From: an uncultured Saprospiraceae bacterium
GTDB taxonomy: Bacteria > Bacteroidota > Bacteroidia > Chitinophagales > Saprospiraceae
NCBI GenBank assembly: GCA_938045585.1
Contig: CALIAU010000020.1
Location: forward strand, 62,001-126,000
Length of the DNA stretch: 64,000 nucleotides
Direction: 5' to 3'
The notes under the pieces were generated by a model, which was not told the DNA's origin, did no database searches, and saw only the letters and a list, made by a program, of their open reading frames with translations. Shown piece after piece: positions 1-9,117 of this stretch. How positions within the stretch are numbered: position 1 is the first letter of the stretch; each line of letters starts with the position of its first letter. The translations under genes and the position numbers were made by a program.

Positions 1-206
1 CGTGCAATGGTAACTGCCACACTAAGATCTTTTACTTCTTTGTATGCTTTACTATACCATTCAATAGCGCTGAAGTAATCTCCGAGTTCCAAGGCTTCAT
101 CAGCAAGCTCCACCATAGTCTCGTGTTTTATTTCATTATAAATCTGCGCATCAAGATTCACATGGAATATTGCAAGGAAGGTAAGTACGTAGAATAAATT
201 TTTCAT
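1..206 (-). CDS. TPR/OmpA-type protein, N-terminal fragment
   Basis: The gene runs off the left edge, so only about 68 residues are visible. The start chosen at 206 gives a clean signal peptide (MKNLFYVLTFLAIFHVNLDAQ); an in-frame ATG at 233 would add nine charged residues in front of it. After the signal the sequence reads as a helical repeat of TPR type (LADEALELGDYFSAIEWYSKAYKE). It begins 36 bases after the stop of the PorP/SprF gene on the same strand, so the two are likely co-transcribed. In Bacteroidota, PorP/SprF genes are very often followed by an OmpA-family protein with an N-terminal TPR region that anchors to peptidoglycan. I infer that this is such a gene, but the diagnostic OmpA domain would lie outside the window. 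Confidence 0.7.
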   Translation of the reverse strand, partial: MKNLFYVLTFLAIFHVNLDAQIYNEIKHETMVELADEALELGDYFSAIEWYSKAYKEVKDLSVAVTIA

Positions 207-241
207 ATGTCTACAGTTGATATGCTTTTTCATTATTGGAA

Positions 242-1270
242 TTAGAGTTTAGGACAGAAAATAACAGGTTTAAGAGCGGGCTTTTTCGCAATTTGGAATA
301 TATAACTTATACCCACTTCAAATGTTTCATGGGCAGCATCTCTTACTCCACCAGCAACTAGGTCATAACCAAAGCCTGCTCTGATGTTTTTATAATCCAC
401 ACCAAATAAAATTTGTAAGGCTTCACCAAAACGATATCCTAACCCTCCGTTTAAGACGAGAGGTTTTTTTGGATTTAACTGGTAACCGAATTTAGCCTGC
501 GCATTTATATTTGTAAAGAGTCCATCCTTTTGGAAAATGATCGCAGGTCTAAAGTTTAATTGATTACCCATACTTGCACGCATTTCTGCAAAACCAATAA
601 AGCCAATCGATTTATCATCCCTTGCTGTTGCAACACTTTGGTCGCCTGTAAGAATATGTGTAATATTTAAACCTATTTTGAAATCTGTTTTCTTGGAGTA
701 ATTTGCAAATACCGCTCCTATCGCCAAATCTGGATAAGAACCAGTTGCTAACATATCTTGATCGGTCATTAAACCAAGCTGAGATAGGGACGTTTCTGTT
801 CCATTCTTTACATCCGCAAAAAATTCTAAATTTTCATCTTTTAGAGCCCTATTAAACAGGCCATATTGAGCACCAAGTGTAAATACAGAATTTCCTTTTT
901 TACCAAGACCGAAGTGGTAGGCTAAACTTAAATTTTGAAATCTGTTTTGATATACACTATTTCTTTCAAGATCTTGAGCAAAATTTAGTCCCACTGCTAT
1001 CCAGTCTTTTTTCCTAAACCCTCTCAATACATTACCATCTGCATATATGGATGCGGTAAGATAGGGTTGGGATGAACTAGATAATTCATTGCTTTTAAAA
1101 TACTGGTCACGCACAATTCCTCCTACTCTAAATGTCCCCTCATAAGATCCTACTAAGGCAGGATTTACGTTATGGGGAGCTAGATCAAACAGTGTAAAGT
1201 GCAGGTCTTGTGCACCTAAATTTAATCCCCAGATAATACTCAAGAAAAATGTAATTCTCTTTAACATCAT
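242..1270 (-). CDS. PorP/SprF family T9SS-associated outer membrane protein
   Basis: 342 residues with a signal peptide ending near GAQ. The region just after it (DLHFTLFDLAPHNVNPALVGSYEG) is the hallmark N-terminus of PorP/SprF proteins: a short stretch about partner localisation, the NPA motif, then repeated amphipathic beta strands, ending in an aromatic strand before a short tail. Family members are outer-membrane proteins linked to type IX secretion. SprF of Flavobacterium is needed to export the adhesin SprB, and many paralogues sit next to the large adhesin they serve. Here the downstream neighbour (1-206) looks like the usual TPR/OmpA partner. The 1628-residue SprB-repeat protein at 3883-8769 is close but separated by two genes, so a direct pairing is only a guess. 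Confidence 0.9.
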   Translation of the reverse strand: MMLKRITFFLSIIWGLNLGAQDLHFTLFDLAPHNVNPALVGSYEGTFRVGGIVRDQYFKSNELSSSSQPYLTASIYADGNVLRGFRKKDWIAVGLNFAQDLERNSVYQNRFQNLSLAYHFGLGKKGNSVFTLGAQYGLFNRALKDENLEFFADVKNGTETSLSQLGLMTDQDMLATGSYPDLAIGAVFANYSKKTDFKIGLNITHILTGDQSVATARDDKSIGFIGFAEMRASMGNQLNFRPAIIFQKDGLFTNINAQAKFGYQLNPKKPLVLNGGLGYRFGEALQILFGVDYKNIRAGFGYDLVAGGVRDAAHETFEVGISYIFQIAKKPALKPVIFCPKL

Positions 1271-1427
1271 TATATATACTTTGATTCGGAAAGATAAAGG
1301 TATTTTCCCTATAATTTGCTCTAAAAAAGGGCAACACGGCTCAATCTTTTCAATATTATGTCCAAAGAGACTAAATTAATATAATATTGCGTAGCTAAAT
1401 CATTTTTTAGAGCGTTTATAGCGATAG

Positions 1428-2417
1428 ATGAAATCACGAATTTTAAGCATATTTCTTCTTATTTTCCTCAGTGTTCATCTGAAAGGACAAGATTCTATAG
1501 ATACATTAGGATTTTTTGAACCCTCTCCTGTATTTCATCAATCCAGATTCTATAAAGCACTTGCTTTTTCTTCTACCACCTACACTGCTTTTTCTATTGG
1601 CTTATACAATGCTTGGTATAAGAAGTTTGATCAAGAAGCCTTTCACTTTTTTGATGATTGGAATGAATGGCAAAACATCGATAAATATGGTCATCTGTAT
1701 ACAAGTTATTTTCAGGGTGTTCTTTGTTATAAAGGGGCAAGATGGACAGGATTATCTGAAAACCAATCCATACTAACTGGAATTATTTGCGGGAGTTTAT
1801 TCCAAAATACAATAGAAATCATGGATGGTTTTTCCTCCAAATGGGGATTTTCAGTTACTGATTTTGCTGCCAATAATATTGGTTTAGCCAGCTTTGCTTT
1901 GCAACAAAAATATTGGCACGAACAACGCATACTATTCAAAGTTTCGTCAGCACCTATTTCTTATAGTGAGATGCCGATATTTTCCACGAGTGGCAGTGCA
2001 AGTTCTTCACTAGAACGACGCGTAGATGATTTATTTGGTTCCAATTATTTCGAACGGTTTTTAAAAGACTATAACGCGCAAACCTTATGGCTTTCTGTCA
2101 ATGTAGATGCCTTTTTACCAGAGAATAATAGTTGGCCAGACTGGTTAAACGTAGCTGTTGGATACAGTGGTGAAAGTATGTTTGGTGGTTTTGAAAATGT
2201 TTGGACAGAAAATGAGGACCTATATGTACTTGGGCCAGACTTTGATAGATATAAACAATTTATACTGGGCTTTGACATTGATCTTACGCGCATAGAAACG
2301 GATAATGATTTTTTAAAAAGCGTATTATCCGTCTTTAACATATTCAAATATCCGGCTCCAGCTATAGAATACAATACGCGAGGCGAATGGAAATTTCACT
2401 TCTTTTTTCTTAATTAA
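1428..2417 (+). CDS. DUF2279 (YfiM-like) family protein
   Basis: 329 residues with a signal peptide (MKSRILSIFLLIFLSVHLKGQ). The central part holds the DUF2279 pattern: a hydrophobic segment around residues 45-60, then DKYGHLYTSYFQG near residue 86, a second hydrophobic segment with E and D residues (NTIEIMDGFSSKWGFSVTDFAANNIG), and LASFALQQKYW. The arrangement of small, hydrophobic helices with conserved H, E and D residues resembles the VanZ/YfiM-type fold and suggests an envelope protein. Function is unknown for the family. It is transcribed divergently from porP/sprF across a 157-base gap, and a GC-rich dispersed repeat follows directly after its stop codon. The start is supported by the signal peptide and the absence of a better in-frame ATG. 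Confidence 0.8.
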   Translation: MKSRILSIFLLIFLSVHLKGQDSIDTLGFFEPSPVFHQSRFYKALAFSSTTYTAFSIGLYNAWYKKFDQEAFHFFDDWNEWQNIDKYGHLYTSYFQGVLCYKGARWTGLSENQSILTGIICGSLFQNTIEIMDGFSSKWGFSVTDFAANNIGLASFALQQKYWHEQRILFKVSSAPISYSEMPIFSTSGSASSSLERRVDDLFGSNYFERFLKDYNAQTLWLSVNVDAFLPENNSWPDWLNVAVGYSGESMFGGFENVWTENEDLYVLGPDFDRYKQFILGFDIDLTRIETDNDFLKSVLSVFNIFKYPAPAIEYNTRGEWKFHFFFLN

Positions 2418-2418
2418 A

Positions 2419-2556
2419 TTTTGGGCGTGCCCATACCTTCTTGCAATTGCAAGCAGGCAGGTCGCTCCCTTCCTGGCTCGCCATTCGGCTCGGTCACTTG
2501 GTGACTCTATCCTCTCATTTCATTTCGGATATCCCATCCAGGCAGCTCACGCGAGG
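2419..2556 (+). repeat. Dispersed GC-rich repeat, copy A
   Basis: Begins with TTTTGGGCGTGCCC at 2419-2432 and ends with CAGCTCACGCGAG at 2543-2555. In between are the shared blocks GCAAGCAGGCAGG and GTCGCTCCCTTCC. The same ends and order occur at 39052-39177 and, inverted, at 61923-62026; a more divergent copy is at 8934-9071. It fills the gap between two convergent genes. No protein-coding sense was seen; open frames across it are not conserved between copies. Base composition is clearly richer in G and C than the surrounding genes. Confidence 0.75.
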
Positions 2557-2596
2557 CTTAGCTTACAAGAAGCACTCTCTTAGTAATTTTAGCCTA

Positions 2597-3832
2597 TTAA
2601 AGAACTGCTTTTTTAGCCTTCACAACAGCGACTGAAAAATACATAATACTGATACCTGCTAAGAAACATATAAGTATAGTGGGCCAATTCTGATAGGAAG
2701 AAATTTCAGTTGCATCCAAAACAAAAACGAGAGAAATTGCCATAAATAAAATCCTAAAAATTTCTATCCCTCCTGCCCACTTCTTTGATTCCAAAATTCC
2801 TCCCCAACTTATTATCATCAAGAATATTCCAACAGTTAATAAGATGCGATGCCAGTACACTAATGGAATTTTCAAATTGATTGTAAAAAATAAAAAGAGT
2901 ATTCCAAGGGCCACTTGCGCAATCAAATAGTTTTTTGAATTTGACATTGGACTACTTACATATTTTACCTGCTCTGTTAAATTGTAACCAACCCGTCCTC
3001 CGTCTGCATAGGGTTCTAAGTCTCTAGGACGCCAACCGAGCGGCATAAACCAAATGCGAATTTTATCCCAAAGGAAGTCTGTCTCCTTGGCATCATCCCA
3101 TAACTGCTTCCAGAATTGAAAATTTATATGTATTGGATTCCAGGTTCTTGGAGGATGTGTGATACCGTAGCATACTTCTTCCACTTCTTCTTCAAAGGAA
3201 CCAAACCATTTGTCCCAAACGATTAAAAATTCGGAGAAATTCTTGTCGATATATTGCGGGTTTACACCGTGATGCACACGATGATGTGAGGGTGTAACAA
3301 AATACTTTTCAAACCAACCTAATTTTTTTATTACGGTTGTGTGGTGCCAGTATGCAAGTAGGAGATGTACGGCTGCCACAGAATATACTGCTTCGGGACT
3401 ATAGCCAATCAATACCAAAATCCAATCAAAAAAAGCAAATTGGAACAGGCGTTGCGTAAAGCTTGCTCTGATACCCACCGATAAATTCATCTCTTCAGAG
3501 GAGTGGTGGGCCATATGTGCAGCCCAAAAAATATTTATAGTGTGCCCTGCTCTATGAAACCAATAAAAGACAAAGTCTTGTAAGAGTAAAAGAAACAATA
3601 GACTGTACCAGGTCAATGGAATTTCAAGAGGAGTGATTGCAAATAAATAACCGTACCACTTGTAAACAAAAAATGCAACTCCCAAGTTTATGCATTGATT
3701 TCCTATTCCTGTTCCAAGGTTTGTAATTGTATCTTGGAAAGGATATTTCCCATTTTTGTTATACACGCAATACACAATCTCCATGATGAGGAGAAGCACT
3801 ACTATAGGCGTTATAAATGCGTAGACATTCAT
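2597..3832 (-). CDS. Sterol desaturase / fatty acid hydroxylase superfamily protein
   Basis: 411 residues, a polytopic membrane protein. The di-iron histidine clusters of the superfamily are all present: HRAGH at about 93-97, HMAHH at 106-110, a HH pair at 163-164, and HHRVHH at 183-188, between hydrophobic segments. Members use oxygen to hydroxylate or desaturate lipids (sterols, fatty acids, sphinganine, alkylglycerols). The spacing of the clusters and the four extra C-terminal membrane segments after residue 300 resemble alkylglycerol monooxygenase-type and uncharacterised bacterial members. The substrate cannot be told from sequence. It is convergent with the DUF2279 gene and ends within about 40 bases of a dispersed repeat. 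The adhesin gene at 3883-8769 lies just upstream on the same strand, with only a 50-base gap, so readthrough from it is possible. Confidence 0.9.
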   Translation of the reverse strand: MNVYAFITPIVVLLLIMEIVYCVYNKNGKYPFQDTITNLGTGIGNQCINLGVAFFVYKWYGYLFAITPLEIPLTWYSLLFLLLLQDFVFYWFHRAGHTINIFWAAHMAHHSSEEMNLSVGIRASFTQRLFQFAFFDWILVLIGYSPEAVYSVAAVHLLLAYWHHTTVIKKLGWFEKYFVTPSHHRVHHGVNPQYIDKNFSEFLIVWDKWFGSFEEEVEEVCYGITHPPRTWNPIHINFQFWKQLWDDAKETDFLWDKIRIWFMPLGWRPRDLEPYADGGRVGYNLTEQVKYVSSPMSNSKNYLIAQVALGILFLFFTINLKIPLVYWHRILLTVGIFLMIISWGGILESKKWAGGIEIFRILFMAISLVFVLDATEISSYQNWPTILICFLAGISIMYFSVAVVKAKKAVL

Positions 3833-3882
3833 TTGGTATACAATCTATAGCTTTAAATTAAGTATAAATTCCTGACTTGAGT

Positions 3883-6800
3883 TTAAAATATCACTGTGAT
3901 ATCTCCAGCAAGTGTTTCTGTCCTGCCATCTGGGAAGGCTATCTCTGCATAATATACATAGACACCGGGGATAACATCCTGACCATTGTATTGTAAGTCC
4001 CAGCCTTCCATCGTATTAATGAATACATTGTTCTCTGTATATATACGCTCTCCCCATCTGTCATATATCCCAAAGCTCTTCAGCTCTGCTAGATCACTCT
4101 GCGCAAAAAACTTAAACTTCTCTCCCAGTCTCCCTGTGATAATATTCGGTATGTACACATTGTCTGACCTTATCAATTCCAATCTAAAAGAAAAACGCTC
4201 TCTACAGCCCGCTGTATTCTCTACCAACAACTCCACCTCCTCATTCTGCTCCACAAGTATTTCTAAGGAAATACAATTGCCCGCTATATCCGTCTGCGTA
4301 CACACATAGGTATTCTCTAAATTCCAGCTCGTCGTAAATGCACCATTTACAGAAAGAGTGCTAATGTCTAGAGTTATTGTCTCGCCAAACTCCGCCTGGA
4401 TCGTTTGCTCCATAACTCCATTTAACAGAAAGTCTTCCAGCTCTAAGTCTACTTCTTCTATTTCCACCTCACAGTTGTCAGCATACAAATAGGATACTAC
4501 GTAACTACCCTCTGACAAATTCTCTATAAATCCATCTCCGCTTACTGCTGTTGATTGACCATTTAATAGTACAGGATATGTATCATCCCACAGCAACTGT
4601 ATCGCACCTAGGTCATCACAGTTTGGATCTATTGTTAGCAAGTCTACCTCTGGTAGCTCTAGGCCTTCTATGACAAACGAAGCACTTGTCTCACAATTAT
4701 TCGCATCTAGTACCGTAAGATCATATGTACCTGGCTCAAGATCTTCTGGATCCGTTATGCCCGATGACCAACTCGTACTATAGGGCCCTGTGCCTCCCTC
4801 TATTTCCAAACTTATACTTCCATCAGCTACATCAAAACAACTGATGCCTGTTGTACTACCCGTAACCACTAATGCGTCTGGACTCGTAATCTCTACGTTC
4901 ACCAACATACTACATCCTAGATCATCCACTACCTCTACTACGTAATCATCCGCTGGCAAATCTGTATTATTTGTACTCCCTGGTTCTCCATTTAAAAAGA
5001 CATCATACGTACCACTTCCTCCAGCCGCAGATACATTTATAACTCCTGTAGATTCTCCAAAACATCCTACATCTTCCACCATCGGAGTAATACTAATCTC
5101 ATCATTACTCGTTATCAATACACTCACCTCTTCCATGTTCCCTGCCTCATCTTCTACTATACACACATACGGCCCATTACATAAATTCATCAGGCTTGGA
5201 GTCAACATACCATTGTCCCAGGTAAAACTCACCTGACCCGTACTCGCCAAAACCGTGATATCTATCGTACCATTGCAGTCACCAAAACATGCGTTCTCTG
5301 TAAAGTCAAAGTCGATATTTAATATCGTACTTCCTATTTCTACTTCCAATATCCTTTCGCAATTGTTCGCATCTATTATCGTAACTGTATGCATACCCGC
5401 TGTCAGCATCGTGGCTGATAATCCCATCTCTCCATTATCCCAGGTAATCACATACGGCATCGTTCCTCCTTCTACAAATATTGTCGCCGTTCCAAATCCA
5501 CTCACATCTACATCTGTAGTACTTACTACATTTGCTGATAAGACCGGCGGCTGCATTAGCGTAATATTACTTGAGGTCTCACAGCCATCCGCATCTATTA
5601 TCTCTATCAGATACGAATCTGCTGATAGATTCGTATTTATACTATTGGCTGGCTGGCCATTTAAAAAATAACTGATAGGTTCTGCTCCGCCTGTAACTGT
5701 TATTGTTATCTCCCCTGTACCGTCTTCAAAACACAATAGATTCTCACCCTCTACCTCTAACAATACATTCGCTCCACTTCCCACTGTATATATCGCCGTA
5801 GCCATACAACCCAGTTCATCTGTCACTACTACCTCATAATCACCTGAACTCAGATTATCGATATCTTCTGTTTCTTGGCCACTATCCCACACAACTGTAT
5901 AACTACCACTACCCCCCGCTAGCATCAAATCTATTTCTCCTGTCGACTCCCCCTGGCAACCAGCATCTATTACCATAGCATCTATTGCTATGTTTGATAA
6001 CACGCCTATGTCAAAACTGTCTACATACGTACAGCCTCGACCATCTGTTACTGTCAAAACATAATTCCCTAAAGACAATCCACTCAGGGTGTTTGACTCT
6101 GTGCCATCTTCCCATTCATAACTGAGACTGCCCGTGCCACCTGTAGCAGCTATCGTAAGGGAACCGTCGGACTCTCCTACGCATTCCTCATCCAAGATCG
6201 TCGGTACAACAACTATCTCATCTGACTCTACTATTGTAAAATCAAATGTAAGTGCACACTGGTTAGCATCCGTTACTACTACTTGGTAATCGCCTGCACC
6301 TAGCATACTCAGATTTTGTTCCTCTGATCCGCCGTCCCACATAAAACTCAGATCATCACCTGATATAATATCCAAGTTTATAAAACCTGTCTCTTCTCCA
6401 TAGCATAGCGTATCTGTGTAGTTACTAACTATCTCAAAACTATCATCGGTACCTACCTCATAGGACAGTTGCGTAGTACAGCCGGCCTCGTCTGTAACAA
6501 CTAAGGAGTAGCTGCCTGCTGACAAACTATCTATGCTGTTCTCTGTACTCATATCTTCCCATAGAAAACTTACCATACCACTCCCCTGCACATCTACTGT
6601 GATACTCCCATTGTCTATCCCCGCACATGACGCATTTACTATCTCCGGCGTAAACGTTAAGTCACTGCTGCCCGACAAAAATACTTCTACCTCCGCTGTA
6701 CAGCCATTCGCATCTGTGATTACTGCGCTGTAATTGCCTGCACTTAATCCACTTATCGTCTCTCCCTGCATCGAATTACTCCAATCAACTGTATAATTTG

Positions 6801-8769
6801 GTAAACCACCTCCTATAAACAAACTTATCTCCCCGCCCAATCCAGAGGCACAGTCTACCTCAACTGTCTCATAGTCTACTTCTATTTCTTGTAGGGCCGT
6901 AATAGAATAAAAGGCCTCCTGCGTACAGCCTAAATCATCTGTAACTACCAGTGTATAATTGCCTGCAGGAACGCTTACTAAGTCCTGTTCCATAAATCCA
7001 TTACTCCACATATAACTATAGTCTGGACTACCTCCATCGACACTGATGTCTATATCACCCGTTGTCTCTCCAAAACAGATAAATTCACTATAAAATACTT
7101 CGGAGATCTCTATCGGTGCTTGGCTATCTATATATTGAAAACCAAAACATTCTGTACCAAAGGCATCTGTTATTAAGTAGGTATATTCTTGCTCGCATAA
7201 ATCCGATATAGAAAATCCGCCCGCTCCTGTATTCCATTCGATTGTATAATCGGGTAAGCCCCCGCTCACCGTAATATCTATACTACCGTCGCAATCAAAA
7301 CAGGAAATATTTTGAAACACAAGTTCTACTACCAAAGGAGGATGTATTGTCAGGTCTGTAGTCGCTTCACAGCCATTGGCATCTACAACCGTCACTGTAT
7401 GAAAGCCCGGCATCAAATTCGTCGCAGTAAAGCCTGTTTCTAAATTTGACCATGTGATAGTATAGTCCTGTGTGCCACCAGATACATCTACTGACGCTGT
7501 AGCTACTTCTATCAGGCCTTTGGGTTGTTGGATATCTACTACTTCTATTTCTAAAGGTCCTGAGGGACCTCCTACGGTAAAGCTCGTAATGTCTATACAA
7601 CCATTTGCATCTGTGATTGTCACTGGATACGATCCTGGTTCAAGTCCATTTATCTCAGACGTCATTTCACCGCCTAACCACATCACATCATAGGGCTGGT
7701 TACCTCCTGATAGATCAAGGGAGATACTTCCATCTGCTTCTTCAAAACATTGCACATTCATAATGTCAGCATCAATATCTAAGATGTTTTCATTTATTAT
7801 TAGCGTATACGGATCATAGATGCCGCAGCCATTGGAATCATAAATCATTACTTGATAGTCCCCTTCTTGACCAGGTGGGACATCGTAGGTCATATCGGTA
7901 GCACCGGAAATGGCAATACCATTTAAATACCACTGGTAACTAAGGCCTGGCATGTTAGAAACAGCTAGGGTGATTCCTGTTACACAGGTGCCTGATTCTG
8001 TAATATCATCTTCTATTTCAAACTCCTCAATATTGAAAACACCTTCTATGGAAAAGTCATCGTAAAAGGTGTAGAGTTCATTGTTCTGACAGGTGGGGCC
8101 AAATGCAATGCCTGCATAATTTCCATCATTGACAAACGTACCTGTAACATAGGTCCATTCTCCCATATTGCCACCTACTGTAAATGATTCAATCAGCTGC
8201 CACGTTGCTTGGTTTTCCAGACAATCAAAATTGAAATCATCCATCGTGGAGCAATCCGTTGTACCAAAAATTCCAATGTCGGTAGGAATAACTGAATTCC
8301 AGGTGGTCGCCATATCATTAAAGCCGATATACATAGAATACGTATAGGATTCTAGGTCTTTCATTTCACCAGGAAGGCAATATCCAATGTACTCATTATA
8401 GGTAGGTGTATTTATGCCTCCTACCATACCACCCTCTGATGGGAACGGTTGTGGTGCGAGGGGAATACCATCTCCTCCGAGATATCCACAGGTATTAAAA
8501 TAATCAGAGGTTCCACCTACTAATGTCCATCCACCAATAAGGCAATAGATTCCTGTTCCTGGACCAGTAGTAAATAAGGTAGGACAACAAGTGAATGAAT
8601 TATAATCCTCAAATATTTCGAGTACAACAGGTTCAAAGCAATCACAGTCTTCTGTATCGTTTAGGTCAATTAAACCATCCCCATCATCATCAATACCATT
8701 GAGACAGTTCTCTTGCGCAGAAACAGACACAAGTATAAATAATAGGGCTATGCTAATTAATGCTTTCAT
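3883..8769 (-). CDS. Giant SprB-repeat protein with type B T9SS sorting domain
   Basis: 1628 residues from the start at 8769, chosen because MKALISIALLFILVSVSAQ is a good signal peptide; a longer frame to 8892 only adds a basic, unlikely leader. After the signal comes a calcium-loop-like stretch (NGIDDDGDGLIDLNDTEDC), then a jelly-roll-like domain of about 250 residues, an Ig-like segment, and about 14 degenerate modules of 70-80 residues. Each module ends like VTDANGC or VVDDLGC, the mark of SprB repeats. The last 90 residues (from VYIPNIITG through YDRWGERIY to GDITVIF) form the CHU_C/gliding-motility type B sorting domain. Such proteins are exported across the outer membrane by T9SS and held on the surface; SprB itself is the moving adhesin of gliding cells. 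I infer an adhesin or surface-fibre role. Confidence 0.93.
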   Translation of the reverse strand: MKALISIALLFILVSVSAQENCLNGIDDDGDGLIDLNDTEDCDCFEPVVLEIFEDYNSFTCCPTLFTTGPGTGIYCLIGGWTLVGGTSDYFNTCGYLGGDGIPLAPQPFPSEGGMVGGINTPTYNEYIGYCLPGEMKDLESYTYSMYIGFNDMATTWNSVIPTDIGIFGTTDCSTMDDFNFDCLENQATWQLIESFTVGGNMGEWTYVTGTFVNDGNYAGIAFGPTCQNNELYTFYDDFSIEGVFNIEEFEIEDDITESGTCVTGITLAVSNMPGLSYQWYLNGIAISGATDMTYDVPPGQEGDYQVMIYDSNGCGIYDPYTLIINENILDIDADIMNVQCFEEADGSISLDLSGGNQPYDVMWLGGEMTSEINGLEPGSYPVTITDANGCIDITSFTVGGPSGPLEIEVVDIQQPKGLIEVATASVDVSGGTQDYTITWSNLETGFTATNLMPGFHTVTVVDANGCEATTDLTIHPPLVVELVFQNISCFDCDGSIDITVSGGLPDYTIEWNTGAGGFSISDLCEQEYTYLITDAFGTECFGFQYIDSQAPIEISEVFYSEFICFGETTGDIDISVDGGSPDYSYMWSNGFMEQDLVSVPAGNYTLVVTDDLGCTQEAFYSITALQEIEVDYETVEVDCASGLGGEISLFIGGGLPNYTVDWSNSMQGETISGLSAGNYSAVITDANGCTAEVEVFLSGSSDLTFTPEIVNASCAGIDNGSITVDVQGSGMVSFLWEDMSTENSIDSLSAGSYSLVVTDEAGCTTQLSYEVGTDDSFEIVSNYTDTLCYGEETGFINLDIISGDDLSFMWDGGSEEQNLSMLGAGDYQVVVTDANQCALTFDFTIVESDEIVVVPTILDEECVGESDGSLTIAATGGTGSLSYEWEDGTESNTLSGLSLGNYVLTVTDGRGCTYVDSFDIGVLSNIAIDAMVIDAGCQGESTGEIDLMLAGGSGSYTVVWDSGQETEDIDNLSSGDYEVVVTDELGCMATAIYTVGSGANVLLEVEGENLLCFEDGTGEITITVTGGAEPISYFLNGQPANSINTNLSADSYLIEIIDADGCETSSNITLMQPPVLSANVVSTTDVDVSGFGTATIFVEGGTMPYVITWDNGEMGLSATMLTAGMHTVTIIDANNCERILEVEIGSTILNIDFDFTENACFGDCNGTIDITVLASTGQVSFTWDNGMLTPSLMNLCNGPYVCIVEDEAGNMEEVSVLITSNDEISITPMVEDVGCFGESTGVINVSAAGGSGTYDVFLNGEPGSTNNTDLPADDYVVEVVDDLGCSMLVNVEITSPDALVVTGSTTGISCFDVADGSISLEIEGGTGPYSTSWSSGITDPEDLEPGTYDLTVLDANNCETSASFVIEGLELPEVDLLTIDPNCDDLGAIQLLWDDTYPVLLNGQSTAVSGDGFIENLSEGSYVVSYLYADNCEVEIEEVDLELEDFLLNGVMEQTIQAEFGETITLDISTLSVNGAFTTSWNLENTYVCTQTDIAGNCISLEILVEQNEEVELLVENTAGCRERFSFRLELIRSDNVYIPNIITGRLGEKFKFFAQSDLAELKSFGIYDRWGERIYTENNVFINTMEGWDLQYNGQDVIPGVYVYYAEIAFPDGRTETLAGDITVIF

Positions 8770-8933
8770 GGTTAGTCGTTTACACATAAAGCCAATGTCA
8801 CATAGAAGAGCCAGTGGGAAGTTCTTCGTTCTATTCTCTCTAATTAAGATAGTAAAAAGTTTACGAATAAAGGAATAAAGTTTGCGTGTCAATAGTTTTT
8901 CTCTTGTATTGCATGATAAATGCGGGTGTAATC

Positions 8934-9071
8934 CCTGTGTCAGTTGCCTGGAAGGTCAGCTGAAAGCTGAGTCTGCAAGACCGAACGCATGTGGAGCCAC
9001 CTGCATGCGCAAGCAGGCAGGTTTGGAAGGGAACGGCCCTGAAGTGGAACGGAGGGGAGACACCCAAATAA
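8934..9071 (-). repeat. Dispersed GC-rich repeat, divergent copy D
   Basis: Read on the minus strand this stretch goes TTTGGGTGTCTCCCC, GGCCGTTCCCTTCC, a hairpin (9000-9021, CCTGC...GCAGG arms), then CCAGGCAACTGACACAG. This is the same order of blocks as the three better conserved copies, with altered ends. It lies in the 348-base gap 8770-9117 between the divergently transcribed adhesin and esterase genes. The rest of that gap shows no gene and no clear promoter apart from a TAACTTTA box at 9106-9113 close to the esterase start. Confidence 0.6.
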
Positions 9072-9117
9072 AACTCATTTTTAGTAAAATTCTCATTGCT
9101 AAGCGTAACTTTATGGT

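Noticed and set aside
2441..2635. Small open frame in the repeat after the DUF2279 gene
   Set aside because: It lies mostly in the GC-rich dispersed repeat, has no homologous sense in the other copies and no start signals.
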